The notes: generated by a model not told the origin, from the letters alone. A DNA stretch of 37,686 nt from Spirochaetales bacterium (GCA_016936115.1 JAFGPQ010000095.1:1-37686), one strand, 5' to 3'. Numbered from the stretch's first letter, positions 19,429 to 28,807 are shown. Translations and numbers: made by a program.

Positions 19429-20071
19429 AGTTCTTGATGGATTTGCGGAGCCAGGCGAGGTAGAGCTCCCTCTTTTCCTCTTCTGAAAGACGCCACTCCT
19501 CCTCCAGACGGCGCAGCTTGCGTGTCAGCGTATAAAGAACGATAGCGCAGGAGGCGGAGATATTGAAACTCTCCACGAAGCCCACCATGGGAATCTTGAG
19601 GAATTCATCGGCTTCCTCCCTCACAAGATCGCTGATGCCGTGCATTTCCGTACCGAAAACAATGGCCGCCTTGCCCCGGGAGAGATCGGTTTCATCCAGT
19701 TCGTAGCCCCCCGGATGGGGTGAGGTGGCGATGATGCGGTATCCCCGGCTTTTGAGATCCCTCAGGGCGGCCACGGTATTGTTCTCTTCCCTGTTGTACC
19801 GCTGCACCGTCAGCCACTGGGCCGTTCCCAGGTCAACATCGGGGTTGGTTTTCCAGCGGTTACTGTTTTCGATAATGTGCACATCCTGAACACCCAGGGC
19901 GTCGCAGTGGCGTAAGACTGCGCTGGCGTTCATGGGCTGGTAGATGTTTTCCATTACCACGGTCAGCCGGCGGGTCCTTTCGGCGAGTACCCCCTCCATC
20001 CTGTTCCGGCGGTTCTCCGTGACGAATCCCTCCAGGTAGCCGATCAGTTCTTCTCTTTCCTTACTATTCAT
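19388..20071 (-). CDS. trmH: tRNA/rRNA 2'-O-methyltransferase, SpoU/TrmH family
   Basis: VVMENIYQPMNASAVLRHCDALGVQDVHIIE, IVFGTEMHGIS, IPMVGFVESFNISASCAIVLYTL SPOUT motifs. 3' end overlaps the convergent ORF by 41 bp. Confidence 0.88.
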   Translation of the reverse strand: MNSKEREELIGYLEGFVTENRRNRMEGVLAERTRRLTVVMENIYQPMNASAVLRHCDALGVQDVHIIENSNRWKTNPDVDLGTAQWLTVQRYNREENNTVAALRDLKSRGYRIIATSPHPGGYELDETDLSRGKAAIVFGTEMHGISDLVREEADEFLKIPMVGFVESFNISASCAIVLYTLTRKLRRLEEEWRLSEEEKRELYLAWLRKSIKNFKQLEERFPRQTP

Positions 20072-21277
20072 CTATCTTTTAAACTTCTCCAGAATTTGTT
20101 TTATATTGACGGCGGTGTCCGCTATGAACTCGTTCATCTCCTCCGGTGTGGAGGCCATGGACTCTTTGGGACCGGGAAAATCCCGCACCGCCTCGTCAAA
20201 GTTTTTCCCGTTGATAAATCCGGGTATGGCAGTAAAAGGGGTATATTCGCTTATAGGTCCCAGAAGGACATAGCCGTCACAGAAATCGGAAAGGGGACGG
20301 CTTTCTCCGGCACCAAAGGAACCGGGAGCCGCTGCCAGTTCTCCGAAGGGAGTTCCCGCAGTCAGAAAACCGAAGCTCCGTTCCCCGGGGGAATACTTCT
20401 CCATCAGGCTGTCGAGTACACCACCCAGGGGATAATCGATGCCGTACCGTGATCCTTCCACGGGCCAGGGCGCATGGATGAAGAGGGTAGCGCTAGAGAC
20501 ACCGGGCAGTCTTTTCACAAGCCAGGCCGTCCTGCGGGTATCTCCGGGGAAACCGCTCTCGGTCATTTTCTCTCTGTAGGACTTAGCCTCGACAAGAGAA
20601 AGAGAGCTCGGGGCAGTGGTATAAACAAAGCACTTGAGACCATGATCGACCATCTCCTCTTTTATGACACGGGCCATATAGGTCTCCGGCACGCCGGCGG
20701 CATAGATCTTTTTCAGGATACGGGGATCCTTACTATCATTCGCTGTTTGAAGGGCCGTCCAGTCCTGGCCGGGATTCAGACCGATGAGCATCAGGGAAAG
20801 GTTTCCTGTATCGTTTCGGCGGTTCTCCTGCCAGACAGCTTTAAGAAAATCCCGGTACTCTTCGTATCCGTTCATGATGAGATTGTTGAAAAGTAGTCTT
20901 TCGGCAAGAGCTTCGTCAAAAGTCTCCCCTTTCATAAGGGAGTCAATGCTTTCCTGATCTGAATGGTTCAAGAAAAAGACGCCCACCGCCTTTACTCCGG
21001 ATCGGGACAGAAGGGGAACAAGAGAGGTGATGAACCGGGCCGTCTCATGATATTTGCCCGTTTCCCCGGCAAAGAGTATATCACGATCTTTCAGCAGCTG
21101 AGAGACTATCTGTTCCGGAATGGCCCTATGTTCATCTTCATACTTTTTAAGAGAATCGATCCTTGTCTTCGTCGCTGCGGGACGGGAAATTCTGTTTTTG
21201 TTCAAGAGGGGAGCCGCTACAAATGTGAGTACCAGCAGCACCATAATGAAGGCGAACGGTGTATTTCGGGGTTTCAT
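20072..21277 (-). CDS. Membrane-anchored/exported protein of unknown function
   Basis: N-terminal hydrophobic segment, ILFAGETGKYHETARF; adjacent to the trmH start. Confidence 0.75.
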   Translation of the reverse strand: MKPRNTPFAFIMVLLVLTFVAAPLLNKNRISRPAATKTRIDSLKKYEDEHRAIPEQIVSQLLKDRDILFAGETGKYHETARFITSLVPLLSRSGVKAVGVFFLNHSDQESIDSLMKGETFDEALAERLLFNNLIMNGYEEYRDFLKAVWQENRRNDTGNLSLMLIGLNPGQDWTALQTANDSKDPRILKKIYAAGVPETYMARVIKEEMVDHGLKCFVYTTAPSSLSLVEAKSYREKMTESGFPGDTRRTAWLVKRLPGVSSATLFIHAPWPVEGSRYGIDYPLGGVLDSLMEKYSPGERSFGFLTAGTPFGELAAAPGSFGAGESRPLSDFCDGYVLLGPISEYTPFTAIPGFINGKNFDEAVRDFPGPKESMASTPEEMNEFIADTAVNIKQILEKFKR

Positions 21278-21304
21278 ATAATTCCTTTAGTGAAATGCCC
21301 GGAA

Positions 21305-21333
21305 ATTATCCTTTATATAGAGAAATAGGTCAA
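21305..21333 (-). promoter_or_regulatory. Sigma70-like promoter for the 21277 gene
   Basis: On minus strand TTGACC-17 bp-GATAAT followed by a ~27-nt leader with AAAGGA SD-like sequence. Confidence 0.55.
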
Positions 21334-21349
21334 GGGAAGGGGAGCGGCC

Positions 21350-21997
21350 TCAGTAGGAGGTACCATAGGCATCGGACCAGGGGATGGTAACGGAAATCTT
21401 GTCGGCCATACTGTCCATATCCCTGTCGTCATGATAGAGGAGGCCCGCGTCCTCACGGGTGTACTTTCCCTCTTTCTGTATATAACGGACCGCATGATGA
21501 TGCCCCGTATTCAGAGTGACCGGTGTTCCCCCGTCTTTATCAGTCAGGTCTATAGTTCCGTTACAGCAGCAGAAATAGACCGAATCGGTCGATTCCACTT
21601 TGACGAAAAAAGCAGTTCCCCGTATTCCAGCCGTTGTAAGGGGGGTGGTAAAGGAAAACCCTTCCGATCCCAGCCCCAGGACATCCAGCTTATCAAGAAG
21701 CAGAGCCAGAGAGCCTTTCTGAAGATCGATATGCCCCTTTCCGGGACCGATATCAAGGAGGGTTACCGTATCCGGTTCGATACGAAAAATATTCTGCCCT
21801 GTTTTCACCGTTGCCCCCGGGGGAACGTTCTGTCCCTCTTCAGCGGGCGACCCGTTTATCAGAACATCTCCATCAAGATAAATCAGGGTCATGGCGGCCG
21901 GGGTGGAGTTAATCGGGGTCAGCTCCTTCTCTCTGCTCCCTTCGGCCCAGAGAGACGCAAGAAGGAGAAACAGGATCGGGAAAATAACCTTTTTCAT
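21350..21997 (-). CDS. FecR-domain-like secreted protein
   Basis: Signal peptide, then GDVLINGSPAEEGQNVPPGATVKTGQN...LLLDKLDV...FSFTTPLTTAGIRGTAFFVKVE typical of FecR folds. Confidence 0.8.
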   Translation of the reverse strand: MKKVIFPILFLLLASLWAEGSREKELTPINSTPAAMTLIYLDGDVLINGSPAEEGQNVPPGATVKTGQNIFRIEPDTVTLLDIGPGKGHIDLQKGSLALLLDKLDVLGLGSEGFSFTTPLTTAGIRGTAFFVKVESTDSVYFCCCNGTIDLTDKDGGTPVTLNTGHHHAVRYIQKEGKYTREDAGLLYHDDRDMDSMADKISVTIPWSDAYGTSY

Positions 21998-22078
21998 TCA
22001 ATTCTCTTCTTTGTTCCAGCCCTTGAAGAGCATGAGAAGAATAACGGAAAGCAGGGATAGGCTCATTAAAAGAAACAT
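21998..22078 (-). CDS. 26-aa membrane micropeptide, translationally adjacent to the FecR-like gene
   Basis: ATG at 22078, TGA at 22000-21998 immediately before the ATG at 21997. Translates to MFLLMSLSLLSVILLMLFKGWNKEEN. Upstream SD-like AAGGA. Confidence 0.55.
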   Translation of the reverse strand: MFLLMSLSLLSVILLMLFKGWNKEEN

Positions 22079-22241
22079 GACGGTTTTTTCCTTATGATAT
22101 CTTTATCTATTTCAGATTATCGGCAAAGAATGTGGCAGTAATATGGCAGAAATATCTGTTTTTTATGAACTGTTTACCCGCGGTTTGTGAAGGGTAGGGG
22201 CCACACCGATGAATCGGAGAGATTTTTCCCGTAGAAAAATG

Positions 22242-22269
22242 TTGACAGAAATGAAATATGCTGTATGAT
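22242..22269 (+). promoter_or_regulatory. Strong sigma70-like promoter of the sugar ABC operon
   Basis: TTGACA (22242-22247)-16 bp-TATGAT (22264-22269). Confidence 0.75.
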
Positions 22270-22278
22270 GGAAATAAA

Positions 22279-22329
22279 TGGAAACGATTCCAGCGCCATA
22301 ATGGAATCGTTTCCAATATGGCGCTGGAA
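22279..22329 (+). promoter_or_regulatory. Double LacI-family-type operator with nested inverted repeats
   Basis: TGGAAACGATTCCA (22279-22292) and its exact reverse complement TGGAATCGTTTCCA (22302-22315). A further perfect 12-bp inverted repeat ttccagcgccat (22288-22299) / atggcgctggaa (22318-22329). Confidence 0.82.
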
Positions 22330-22381
22330 ATTCGGTTGGATACTTTTACCAACCGGTTAGTTAGGTTTTTAGGAGGAAAAA

Positions 22382-23983
22382 ATGAGAAAATTATTGGTTA
22401 TGCTTTCGGTTCTGTTCGCCCTGATTTTTCTATCGGCCTGCGGCAGTAAGGGTAATGACATCTACATCTACTGCAGCAAGCGGGAAATTGAAACGGACTT
22501 TCCCAAAATGGTTGAGGAGTTCAAAGCTCAGTATCTTGCGAAAACAGGTGATGAACTGAACATCAAGCTGTTTGTGGGGAATGACGATTCGGACACTATC
22601 CTCAAGACGGATATGGGAAACGCCAATGTTTCCGAACAGCCCACTATCTACTACATTGATATGACCAAACTCCCCGATTACGTGGCCAGCGGCCAGATCC
22701 TTGAGCTTAAGAATGACAAGGTTAAGGAGCTCTCCCCCGATTTTTATAATGATCTGGTTCTTCCCATCGGCGTAGGTGAAAACCTTACCACCGACGGCTC
22801 CAATTCCTACGGTATCCCCATCAATTATGAAGGATACGGATACTATATGAGCACCGATACCCTGAAGGAGCTTTTCGGACTTTCCGGAGCCGCCCTTGAT
22901 GGTGTCGTGGAAGATATCAAGATGTCCTCCTATGAAGAATTCACCGCCTTTTGTCTCGAAGCGGAGAAATGGATCGCCGATCCCGCTTCAGCTGCCGACG
23001 TAACCCTCAGCGGCAACAGCTACTCCTTCGCCGGTTCCAAGGGCTCCTGGACATCCAACCTGAACGGTATTTTCTCCATGACCGGCGGAAACGAAGGCTG
23101 GACCTGGGGATTCCATCTCTATAATAAGTCCCTCAACCTGGAATATCCCACGGCCTTCGCCACTTCCGTTGCGAAGGATCTTACCTGGAGAGGAGCCGAA
23201 TCCTACTTTAACATACTCAAGTTCCAGTTCGACCACATGGCCGATCCCACCCCCGAAGAGAAGGAGATCACCAAGGGTTCCTACGGCAGCGAGCTGGCCA
23301 CGGAAGCTTACAGCTACAACGCCTCCCTGGCACTTTTCGCCCAGGGAAAGGCACTCATGATCAAGCAGGGTAACTGGGCCTATACGGGAATTGCCGAATC
23401 GGCGGCTCCCGGATTCCTCAAGACCCTCTTCTTCATCCCCGTTAAATACGATCTGAACACCCCCGCCGTCAAGGCCATGTCCGATGCGGACTGGATGGCA
23501 CTGGAGCAGGTCAAGGGCGGCAGCAAGGCAGAGAAAATGGACAACTTCAACAAGTCCATCACCATCTTCGTTCCCAACTACTTCGTCATCAACGCCAAAG
23601 CGAATGAGAAGAAGCAGAAACTGGCCATGGAGTTCCTCCACTGGATGCATACGTCCCAGACCGGTCTGGAGTATATCACCGATACCTTCGCCTTTGTTCC
23701 CTACTACCAGATACCCTCCGATGTGAACATCACCATCGACAACGCCATCTCCAAGTCCATCGTGGAGTATGCCGGTAAGGGCCTCTCCCTATCCAACGAC
23801 ATGAATGCGGCTCCCGGCGGCGTGAACAACGACATGCAGGAATGGATTACCGAAACCTATCTGGCCCCCTCCAACGCGGCCGATGCGGGATTCAAGGATT
23901 TTGCCGATTTCAAGACCAATATTGCGGACAAGTTTACCGCAGAATGGGCCAAGAGAGCAGAGCAGAGAGATTCCGTTAAATAG
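22382..23983 (+). CDS. Sugar ABC transporter substrate-binding lipoprotein
   Basis: Lipobox LIFLSACGS, SD aggaggaaaaa, extracellular solute-binding family 1-like, followed by two permeases. Confidence 0.88.
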   Translation: MRKLLVMLSVLFALIFLSACGSKGNDIYIYCSKREIETDFPKMVEEFKAQYLAKTGDELNIKLFVGNDDSDTILKTDMGNANVSEQPTIYYIDMTKLPDYVASGQILELKNDKVKELSPDFYNDLVLPIGVGENLTTDGSNSYGIPINYEGYGYYMSTDTLKELFGLSGAALDGVVEDIKMSSYEEFTAFCLEAEKWIADPASAADVTLSGNSYSFAGSKGSWTSNLNGIFSMTGGNEGWTWGFHLYNKSLNLEYPTAFATSVAKDLTWRGAESYFNILKFQFDHMADPTPEEKEITKGSYGSELATEAYSYNASLALFAQGKALMIKQGNWAYTGIAESAAPGFLKTLFFIPVKYDLNTPAVKAMSDADWMALEQVKGGSKAEKMDNFNKSITIFVPNYFVINAKANEKKQKLAMEFLHWMHTSQTGLEYITDTFAFVPYYQIPSDVNITIDNAISKSIVEYAGKGLSLSNDMNAAPGGVNNDMQEWITETYLAPSNAADAGFKDFADFKTNIADKFTAEWAKRAEQRDSVK

Positions 23984-23997
23984 TTCGCCATAACCGA

Positions 23998-24025
23998 ACC
24001 CGGTCTTCCTTCGGGGAGACCGGGT
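23998..24025 (+). other. Intercistronic stem-loop with cUUCGg tetraloop
   Basis: acccggtcttcc (23998-24009) ttcg (24010-24013) gggagaccgggt (24014-24025), 12-bp stem with one G-U pair. Confidence 0.75.
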
Positions 24026-24046
24026 ATCCTGTCGGAGGTTCCCTTC

Positions 24047-24916
24047 ATGAGTATGTACAGAAAGTACTTTTTTATTTTTCTGGGACTGGCCTCACTGGTA
24101 TACGGCCTGGTTATCCTTTACCCCTTCCTCGTGGGGCTGGGATACTCCTTTACCAGCTGGCATCTGTCCTATTTCGAATCAAAAATCTTCGTAGGCTTAA
24201 AAAACTACGGTAAAATCTTCATCATACCCGAATTCCGGGCGTCCCTTGTGAATACGGGGTTTCTCGTAGCCCTCTGTCTGGCGATTCAGATCTCCCTGGG
24301 GCTTCTGCTTGCCATCCTTATCAGCAAACTGAGATATTTCAAAGGTTTTTTCCGGTCAGCCTTTTTCATGCCCAATTTCATCGGCGGCCTTGTTCTGGGG
24401 TATATCTGGCAGTTCGTGTTCGAATACCTTTTCGATACGGTGCTTTTTACGAATCCCAACTCCTTTTTCAATACCATGCTACTGGGGAGATGGAGCGGCC
24501 TGACCGCCCTGGCCATAACCCTGTCCTGGCAGTCGATCGGCTACATCATGGTCATTTATCTCGCCGGTATCAACAGCATCCCCCAGTCCCTCTTCGAAGC
24601 GGCCGATATAGACGGAGCCTCTTCGGTGCAGAATTTCAAGCATATCATGCTTCCCCTGCTTATGCCGTCCATCACGATCACCCTGTTCCTGACCCTCTCG
24701 GGAACCTTTAAAGTATACGATCAGAACCTGGCCCTGAACGACGGGTTGTACAATACGAGGCTGATCACCCTTCAGATCTACCGCTATGCCCTGGAGGATA
24801 CCCAGCCTAATGATTACGGGGCCGCTCAGGCCGGCGGAATCATCCTGTTCCTTATCATAGCGGTCATCAGCATGACACAGGTATGGTTCACAAAAAAACG
24901 CGAGGTGGAAATGTAA
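24047..24916 (+). CDS. Sugar ABC transporter permease (MalF/UgpA-like)
   Basis: Six TM segments and EAA-loop IPQSLFEAADIDGASSVQNFKHIMLPLL. Confidence 0.93.
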   Translation: MSMYRKYFFIFLGLASLVYGLVILYPFLVGLGYSFTSWHLSYFESKIFVGLKNYGKIFIIPEFRASLVNTGFLVALCLAIQISLGLLLAILISKLRYFKGFFRSAFFMPNFIGGLVLGYIWQFVFEYLFDTVLFTNPNSFFNTMLLGRWSGLTALAITLSWQSIGYIMVIYLAGINSIPQSLFEAADIDGASSVQNFKHIMLPLLMPSITITLFLTLSGTFKVYDQNLALNDGLYNTRLITLQIYRYALEDTQPNDYGAAQAGGIILFLIIAVISMTQVWFTKKREVEM

Positions 24917-25827
24917 TGAGTGCCCGAATCAAAACCCCTGCCTATTACAGTCTCAGTACTATGAACGGAAAGAAGGCGAAGGAACTGTTCTTCTATCTCT
25001 TCATGTTCGCCCTGGTTGTCGCCTTTTTCGTACCCTTCTATATTCTGGTGGTGAACTCTTTCAAGCCCCAGGTTATCTACACGGGAATGGATCCGGCCAC
25101 GAAGACCATCTTCCTGAGCCCCCTATCCCTGCCCACAACCTGGGACCTGACCTATTTCAGGGACTTTATCAACCATCCCAAAGCCCATTTCGTTCCCGCT
25201 TTTCTTCTTACCATGCTTATCACGCTGGGAAGCTGCGTTCTTATCGGGCTGGTCTCGTCTCTCATGGCCTGGATGATGGTGCGGAATAAATCCGCCCTGT
25301 CGAACATCTCCTTTATGGCCATGGTGGCCGCCATGCTTATTCCCTTTCAGTCCATCATGTTCCCCCTGGTCAGAACCATGCAGAGGCTTCAGCTCATCGG
25401 AGTGCACGGCCTTATCTTCATGTACATCGGCTTCGGCATGCCCTTTACGGTTTTTCTGTATCACGGTTTCATAAAGGGGGTGCCCAAGGACCTGGAGGAA
25501 GCGGGAGTCATTGACGGGGCCAATATCTTTCAGATTTACTGGAGCGTGGTCCTGCCCCTTATCAAGCCGATAACGGTGACCACCTTCGTCCTGAACGCCA
25601 AATGGATCTACAACGACTTTCTTCTTCCCTTCCTGGTGATCAACAATCTGAAGGTGAAAACCCTGTCCCTGGTCGTTTACGATATGTTCAACTATTCCGA
25701 GTACGGAACAAAGTGGGATATCCTTTTTCCCGCCCTGACCCTGAATGTCATACCCATAGCCCTGGCCTTTATAATTTTTCAGCGGCACATCGTTTCGGGT
25801 CTGGCGGAAGGGGCCATTAAAAGCTAA
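24916..25827 (+). CDS. Sugar ABC transporter permease (MalG/UgpE-like)
   Basis: EAA-loop VPKDLEEAGVIDGANIFQIYWSVVLPLIKP. Start ATG overlaps the upstream TAA (TAATG). Confidence 0.93.
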   Translation: MSARIKTPAYYSLSTMNGKKAKELFFYLFMFALVVAFFVPFYILVVNSFKPQVIYTGMDPATKTIFLSPLSLPTTWDLTYFRDFINHPKAHFVPAFLLTMLITLGSCVLIGLVSSLMAWMMVRNKSALSNISFMAMVAAMLIPFQSIMFPLVRTMQRLQLIGVHGLIFMYIGFGMPFTVFLYHGFIKGVPKDLEEAGVIDGANIFQIYWSVVLPLIKPITVTTFVLNAKWIYNDFLLPFLVINNLKVKTLSLVVYDMFNYSEYGTKWDILFPALTLNVIPIALAFIIFQRHIVSGLAEGAIKS

Positions 25828-25844
25828 TTTTTTTAATAAGATAG

Positions 25845-25876
25845 TCCGGTCCTCTTCCTCAAAGGTCGGGACCGGA
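25845..25876 (+). other. Intercistronic inverted repeat before the GH4 gene
   Basis: tccggtcc (25845-25852) / ggaccgga (25869-25876). Confidence 0.5.
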
Positions 25877-25895
25877 TAAGAGGAGATTTGTACAG

Positions 25896-27275
25896 ATGAA
25901 GATCGTATTAATCGGAGCGGGCAGTGCCCAGTTCGGCGTGGGGACTCTGAATGATATCTTTCAGAGCCAGGAATTGACAGATTGCGAAATCACCCTTCTC
26001 GACATCAACGGGAAAGCCCTGGACAAGGTTTACCAGGCCGGCCTGAAATGGATGCAGGAGAAAGGGTTGAAGCATAAGCTCTCGGCCACCACCAACCGGC
26101 CGGAAGCCCTGAAAGGAGCGGATTACGTGATTTCCTCCATCGAAGTAGGGGACCGGTTCACCATGTGGGATCAGGACTGGAAGATACCCATGCAGTACGG
26201 CATCCGCCAGGTCTACGGTGAAAACGGCGGCCCCGGCGGTATCTTTCACTCCCTGCGGATTGTTCCGGTGATTCTGGAAATCTGCGGTGACGTGATGAGA
26301 TATTGTCCCGATGCCTATGTTTTCAACTACTCCAATCCCATGTCCGCCATTGTGACAACGGTCAAGAGAAAGTTTCCCGAGTGTAAGTTCATCGGTCTCT
26401 GCCATGAGATCGCTTCCCTGGAACGGTATCTTCCCGCCATCCTGGACACTCCCTTTGAGAACCTGGAACTCACCGCCTCCGGGCTGAACCATTTCTCCAT
26501 GATTCTCGAAGCTAAATACAGGGACAGCGGGAAAGACGCCTATCCGGACATTATGGCCAAGGCCCCCGCCTTCTTTGAAAAGGAACCGGGATATTCCGAC
26601 ATCTGGGCTTTCACCAAGCGCACCGGAGAGGATATCCATACGGAAGGAGCGAAGGAACGTTTTGAGCTCGATGTGAAGGAGAGCAGCTATCCCTGGGCGG
26701 ACAGGACCCTGTTCAAGTACCTCATGGAAACCTACGGCCTTATGCCCATCACCGTGGACAGTCACATGGGCGAGTACATCGGCTGGGCCTGGGAACATGC
26801 GGATCATCGGGGAATCGAGGATTTCTATGATTTCTATCGGGACGCCCTGGCCGACGTGCAGCCCCATTTCGGGCAGCCCACCCATGAAAGGGTGGTTCCC
26901 ATCATCGAAGCGATCGAAGGGAATACGGGAATGAGGGAAGGGGCTGTAAATATCCTGAACCGCGAGCCGGGAGCTCCCGCCGACAGCCGCTGCGTGGATG
27001 ATCTTCCCGACTGGATCGCCCTGGAAGTGCCCGCCGTCATCGATAAAAGGGGACTGACCGGGGAGAAGGTTTCCATCCCCAAGGACTTCTGCTCCCTTCT
27101 CAGGAATTACGTGGGCGTTTACGATCTTACCGCCGAAGCTATTATCAACAAGAGCAAAGACTATGTAGTCAAAGCTCTTCTGGCCAATCCGGTGGTGAAC
27201 AGCACCAGGAATCTTGAAGCGCTTGTTGATCAGATGATCGCGACCCAGAGTCCCTGGCTGGACTATTTGAAATAG
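25896..27275 (+). CDS. Glycoside hydrolase family 4 enzyme (alpha-galactosidase/alpha-galacturonidase-like)
   Basis: NAD-binding KIVLIGAGSAQFGVGTLNDIF, GENGGPGG, VFNYSNPM and CHEI (GLCHEIASLE) at the GH4 metal/catalytic Cys-His position. Confidence 0.9.
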   Translation: MKIVLIGAGSAQFGVGTLNDIFQSQELTDCEITLLDINGKALDKVYQAGLKWMQEKGLKHKLSATTNRPEALKGADYVISSIEVGDRFTMWDQDWKIPMQYGIRQVYGENGGPGGIFHSLRIVPVILEICGDVMRYCPDAYVFNYSNPMSAIVTTVKRKFPECKFIGLCHEIASLERYLPAILDTPFENLELTASGLNHFSMILEAKYRDSGKDAYPDIMAKAPAFFEKEPGYSDIWAFTKRTGEDIHTEGAKERFELDVKESSYPWADRTLFKYLMETYGLMPITVDSHMGEYIGWAWEHADHRGIEDFYDFYRDALADVQPHFGQPTHERVVPIIEAIEGNTGMREGAVNILNREPGAPADSRCVDDLPDWIALEVPAVIDKRGLTGEKVSIPKDFCSLLRNYVGVYDLTAEAIINKSKDYVVKALLANPVVNSTRNLEALVDQMIATQSPWLDYLK

Positions 27276-27297
27276 ATTCTATACCGGCGTTACAGCC

Positions 27298-27807
27298 CTA
27301 TTCCCCGGAGACCAGTTCTCTGAGGAACAGGGTTTCCCGCCGGGTCCAGGGGGGGACATTCTCTCCCCGGTCCAGTATCTCCTGGTTTATGCGAATCGCC
27401 TCTTCCCCGGTTATCCAGCGGGGAGCGAACTCCAGATCCCTTTCGTAATCATCCAGATTCTGCTCTCGAAAATCTCCCTCTTCTATCATGCATAGATAAT
27501 AACGGGAGGTCATGAGAAAGCTGTCGAACACCTCATCGAAGGCGGGACGTTCCTCTACCACTTCACCGATCTGTCTGCCCACGGTGGTGACCCGGGCACC
27601 GCACTCTTCAAGGACCTCTCTCTTCAGAGCGTCCATACGGGTTTCCCCCTCTTCCAACCCCCCTCCGGGAAATTTGTAGTCCCCCGCAACGGCGGAATAT
27701 ATCATCAACAGGCGGGAACCGCGAAAAATCACCGCTCTCACCGCTTCCCTTTTCAATACTCTTTCATCAGCATGTTTCGCCGATTCTGAAAGGACAAATT
27801 GTATCAA
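27298..27807 (-). CDS. Nudix hydrolase
   Basis: Perfect Nudix box GGGLEEGETRMDALKREVLEECGA. TTG start with AAAGGAG SD. Confidence 0.93.
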   Translation of the reverse strand: MIQFVLSESAKHADERVLKREAVRAVIFRGSRLLMIYSAVAGDYKFPGGGLEEGETRMDALKREVLEECGARVTTVGRQIGEVVEERPAFDEVFDSFLMTSRYYLCMIEEGDFREQNLDDYERDLEFAPRWITGEEAIRINQEILDRGENVPPWTRRETLFLRELVSGE

Positions 27808-27833
27808 GGCCCTCTCCTTTGAGGTTTTTTTCT

Positions 27834-27862
27834 ATTATGCTATCAATAGGGTAGGATATCAA
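27834..27862 (-). promoter_or_regulatory. Sigma70-like promoter of the Nudix gene
   Basis: On minus strand TTGATA-17 bp-CATAAT with downstream leader and SD. Confidence 0.5.
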
Positions 27863-27915
27863 GAGCTATGGATCTTTTGTCCCGGGGACGCTAGAATAGA
27901 TCCAGGAGTTGTGAA

Positions 27916-28797
27916 TTGACCATCAATATTGATTTTTCATCGGCCGACGAAGGACTGATCCTGCTGGAGAAGCTGCAGCGACAGGAGCCGGTCCGTTCCT
28001 CCGAATGGCGGGCTCTCTATAAAACTCAGGGATACAAGGCTCTTCTTGACAACCGGATACGCACAAAAGGGGATATCCGCGGCCATTTTCAAAAGGGGGT
28101 GGAGGGGGATCTCCCCGGAGCGGCGGCCCTGCGGGGGGATCTGGAGGATTTCGCCCGGCGCTGCGAAAAGGCCGTGGCCGTACTGGTTCCCCTGCTGATC
28201 AAATGGCTGCCCGAAGAGCTTACCTTTGAGCAGCCCGTCATCGCCGTTCTGCTTTATGGGGGAACCGGTGAGCAGACCGATCCGGCACTCCTGGATCTTG
28301 AACATGCCCTGGCTCTCGGTGAGGATGAACTGAGGAAGATCCTTCTCGTCGGGGCGCTTACCCTGCTTATCAGAAGGTATCAGAATCTGGAACGATTCTA
28401 CCTCAGGAACTTTCTTCCCATACGGCGCTATATGAATTTCATCTATGCCCTCTGGGATCTGCAGATATCCGGGCTTACCGCGTTCCTGGAAGGGGGCGGG
28501 GAAGAGGGGGGAACCTTTTTGAAAGAAGCGGATGAGCTTTTTTGCAGAGCCGCAGCGGCCTCCCGGGGGGATCTGGAGAAACTGGGCCGGGAATTCCGTG
28601 ACCTGCCCGGAAGGGAGGAGGCAGGAGCCTGGCTGTGCCGGACTCTGGCGTCCAAGGGGGAGGACGGGGAGGATGATTTTCTGAGCCGTTCCCTTATCCG
28701 GCCCACGGCTCCTTTCATCCTGTTAAGGAGCAGGGAGAAGACTCTCTCCCCGGAGGCTGATTTCTTCATCGATACCCTGGACGATCTTCTGAGTTAA
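27916..28797 (+). CDS. Hypothetical protein
   Basis: TTG start with AGGAG SD 7 nt upstream. 293 aa alpha-rich, no recognised domain. Confidence 0.75.
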   Translation: MTINIDFSSADEGLILLEKLQRQEPVRSSEWRALYKTQGYKALLDNRIRTKGDIRGHFQKGVEGDLPGAAALRGDLEDFARRCEKAVAVLVPLLIKWLPEELTFEQPVIAVLLYGGTGEQTDPALLDLEHALALGEDELRKILLVGALTLLIRRYQNLERFYLRNFLPIRRYMNFIYALWDLQISGLTAFLEGGGEEGGTFLKEADELFCRAAAASRGDLEKLGREFRDLPGREEAGAWLCRTLASKGEDGEDDFLSRSLIRPTAPFILLRSREKTLSPEADFFIDTLDDLLS

Positions 28798-28807
28798 GAG
28801 GGAACGC

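Noticed and set aside
25908-26885. 325-aa minus-strand ORF
   Set aside because: Antisense to the GH4 CDS; shadow ORF.
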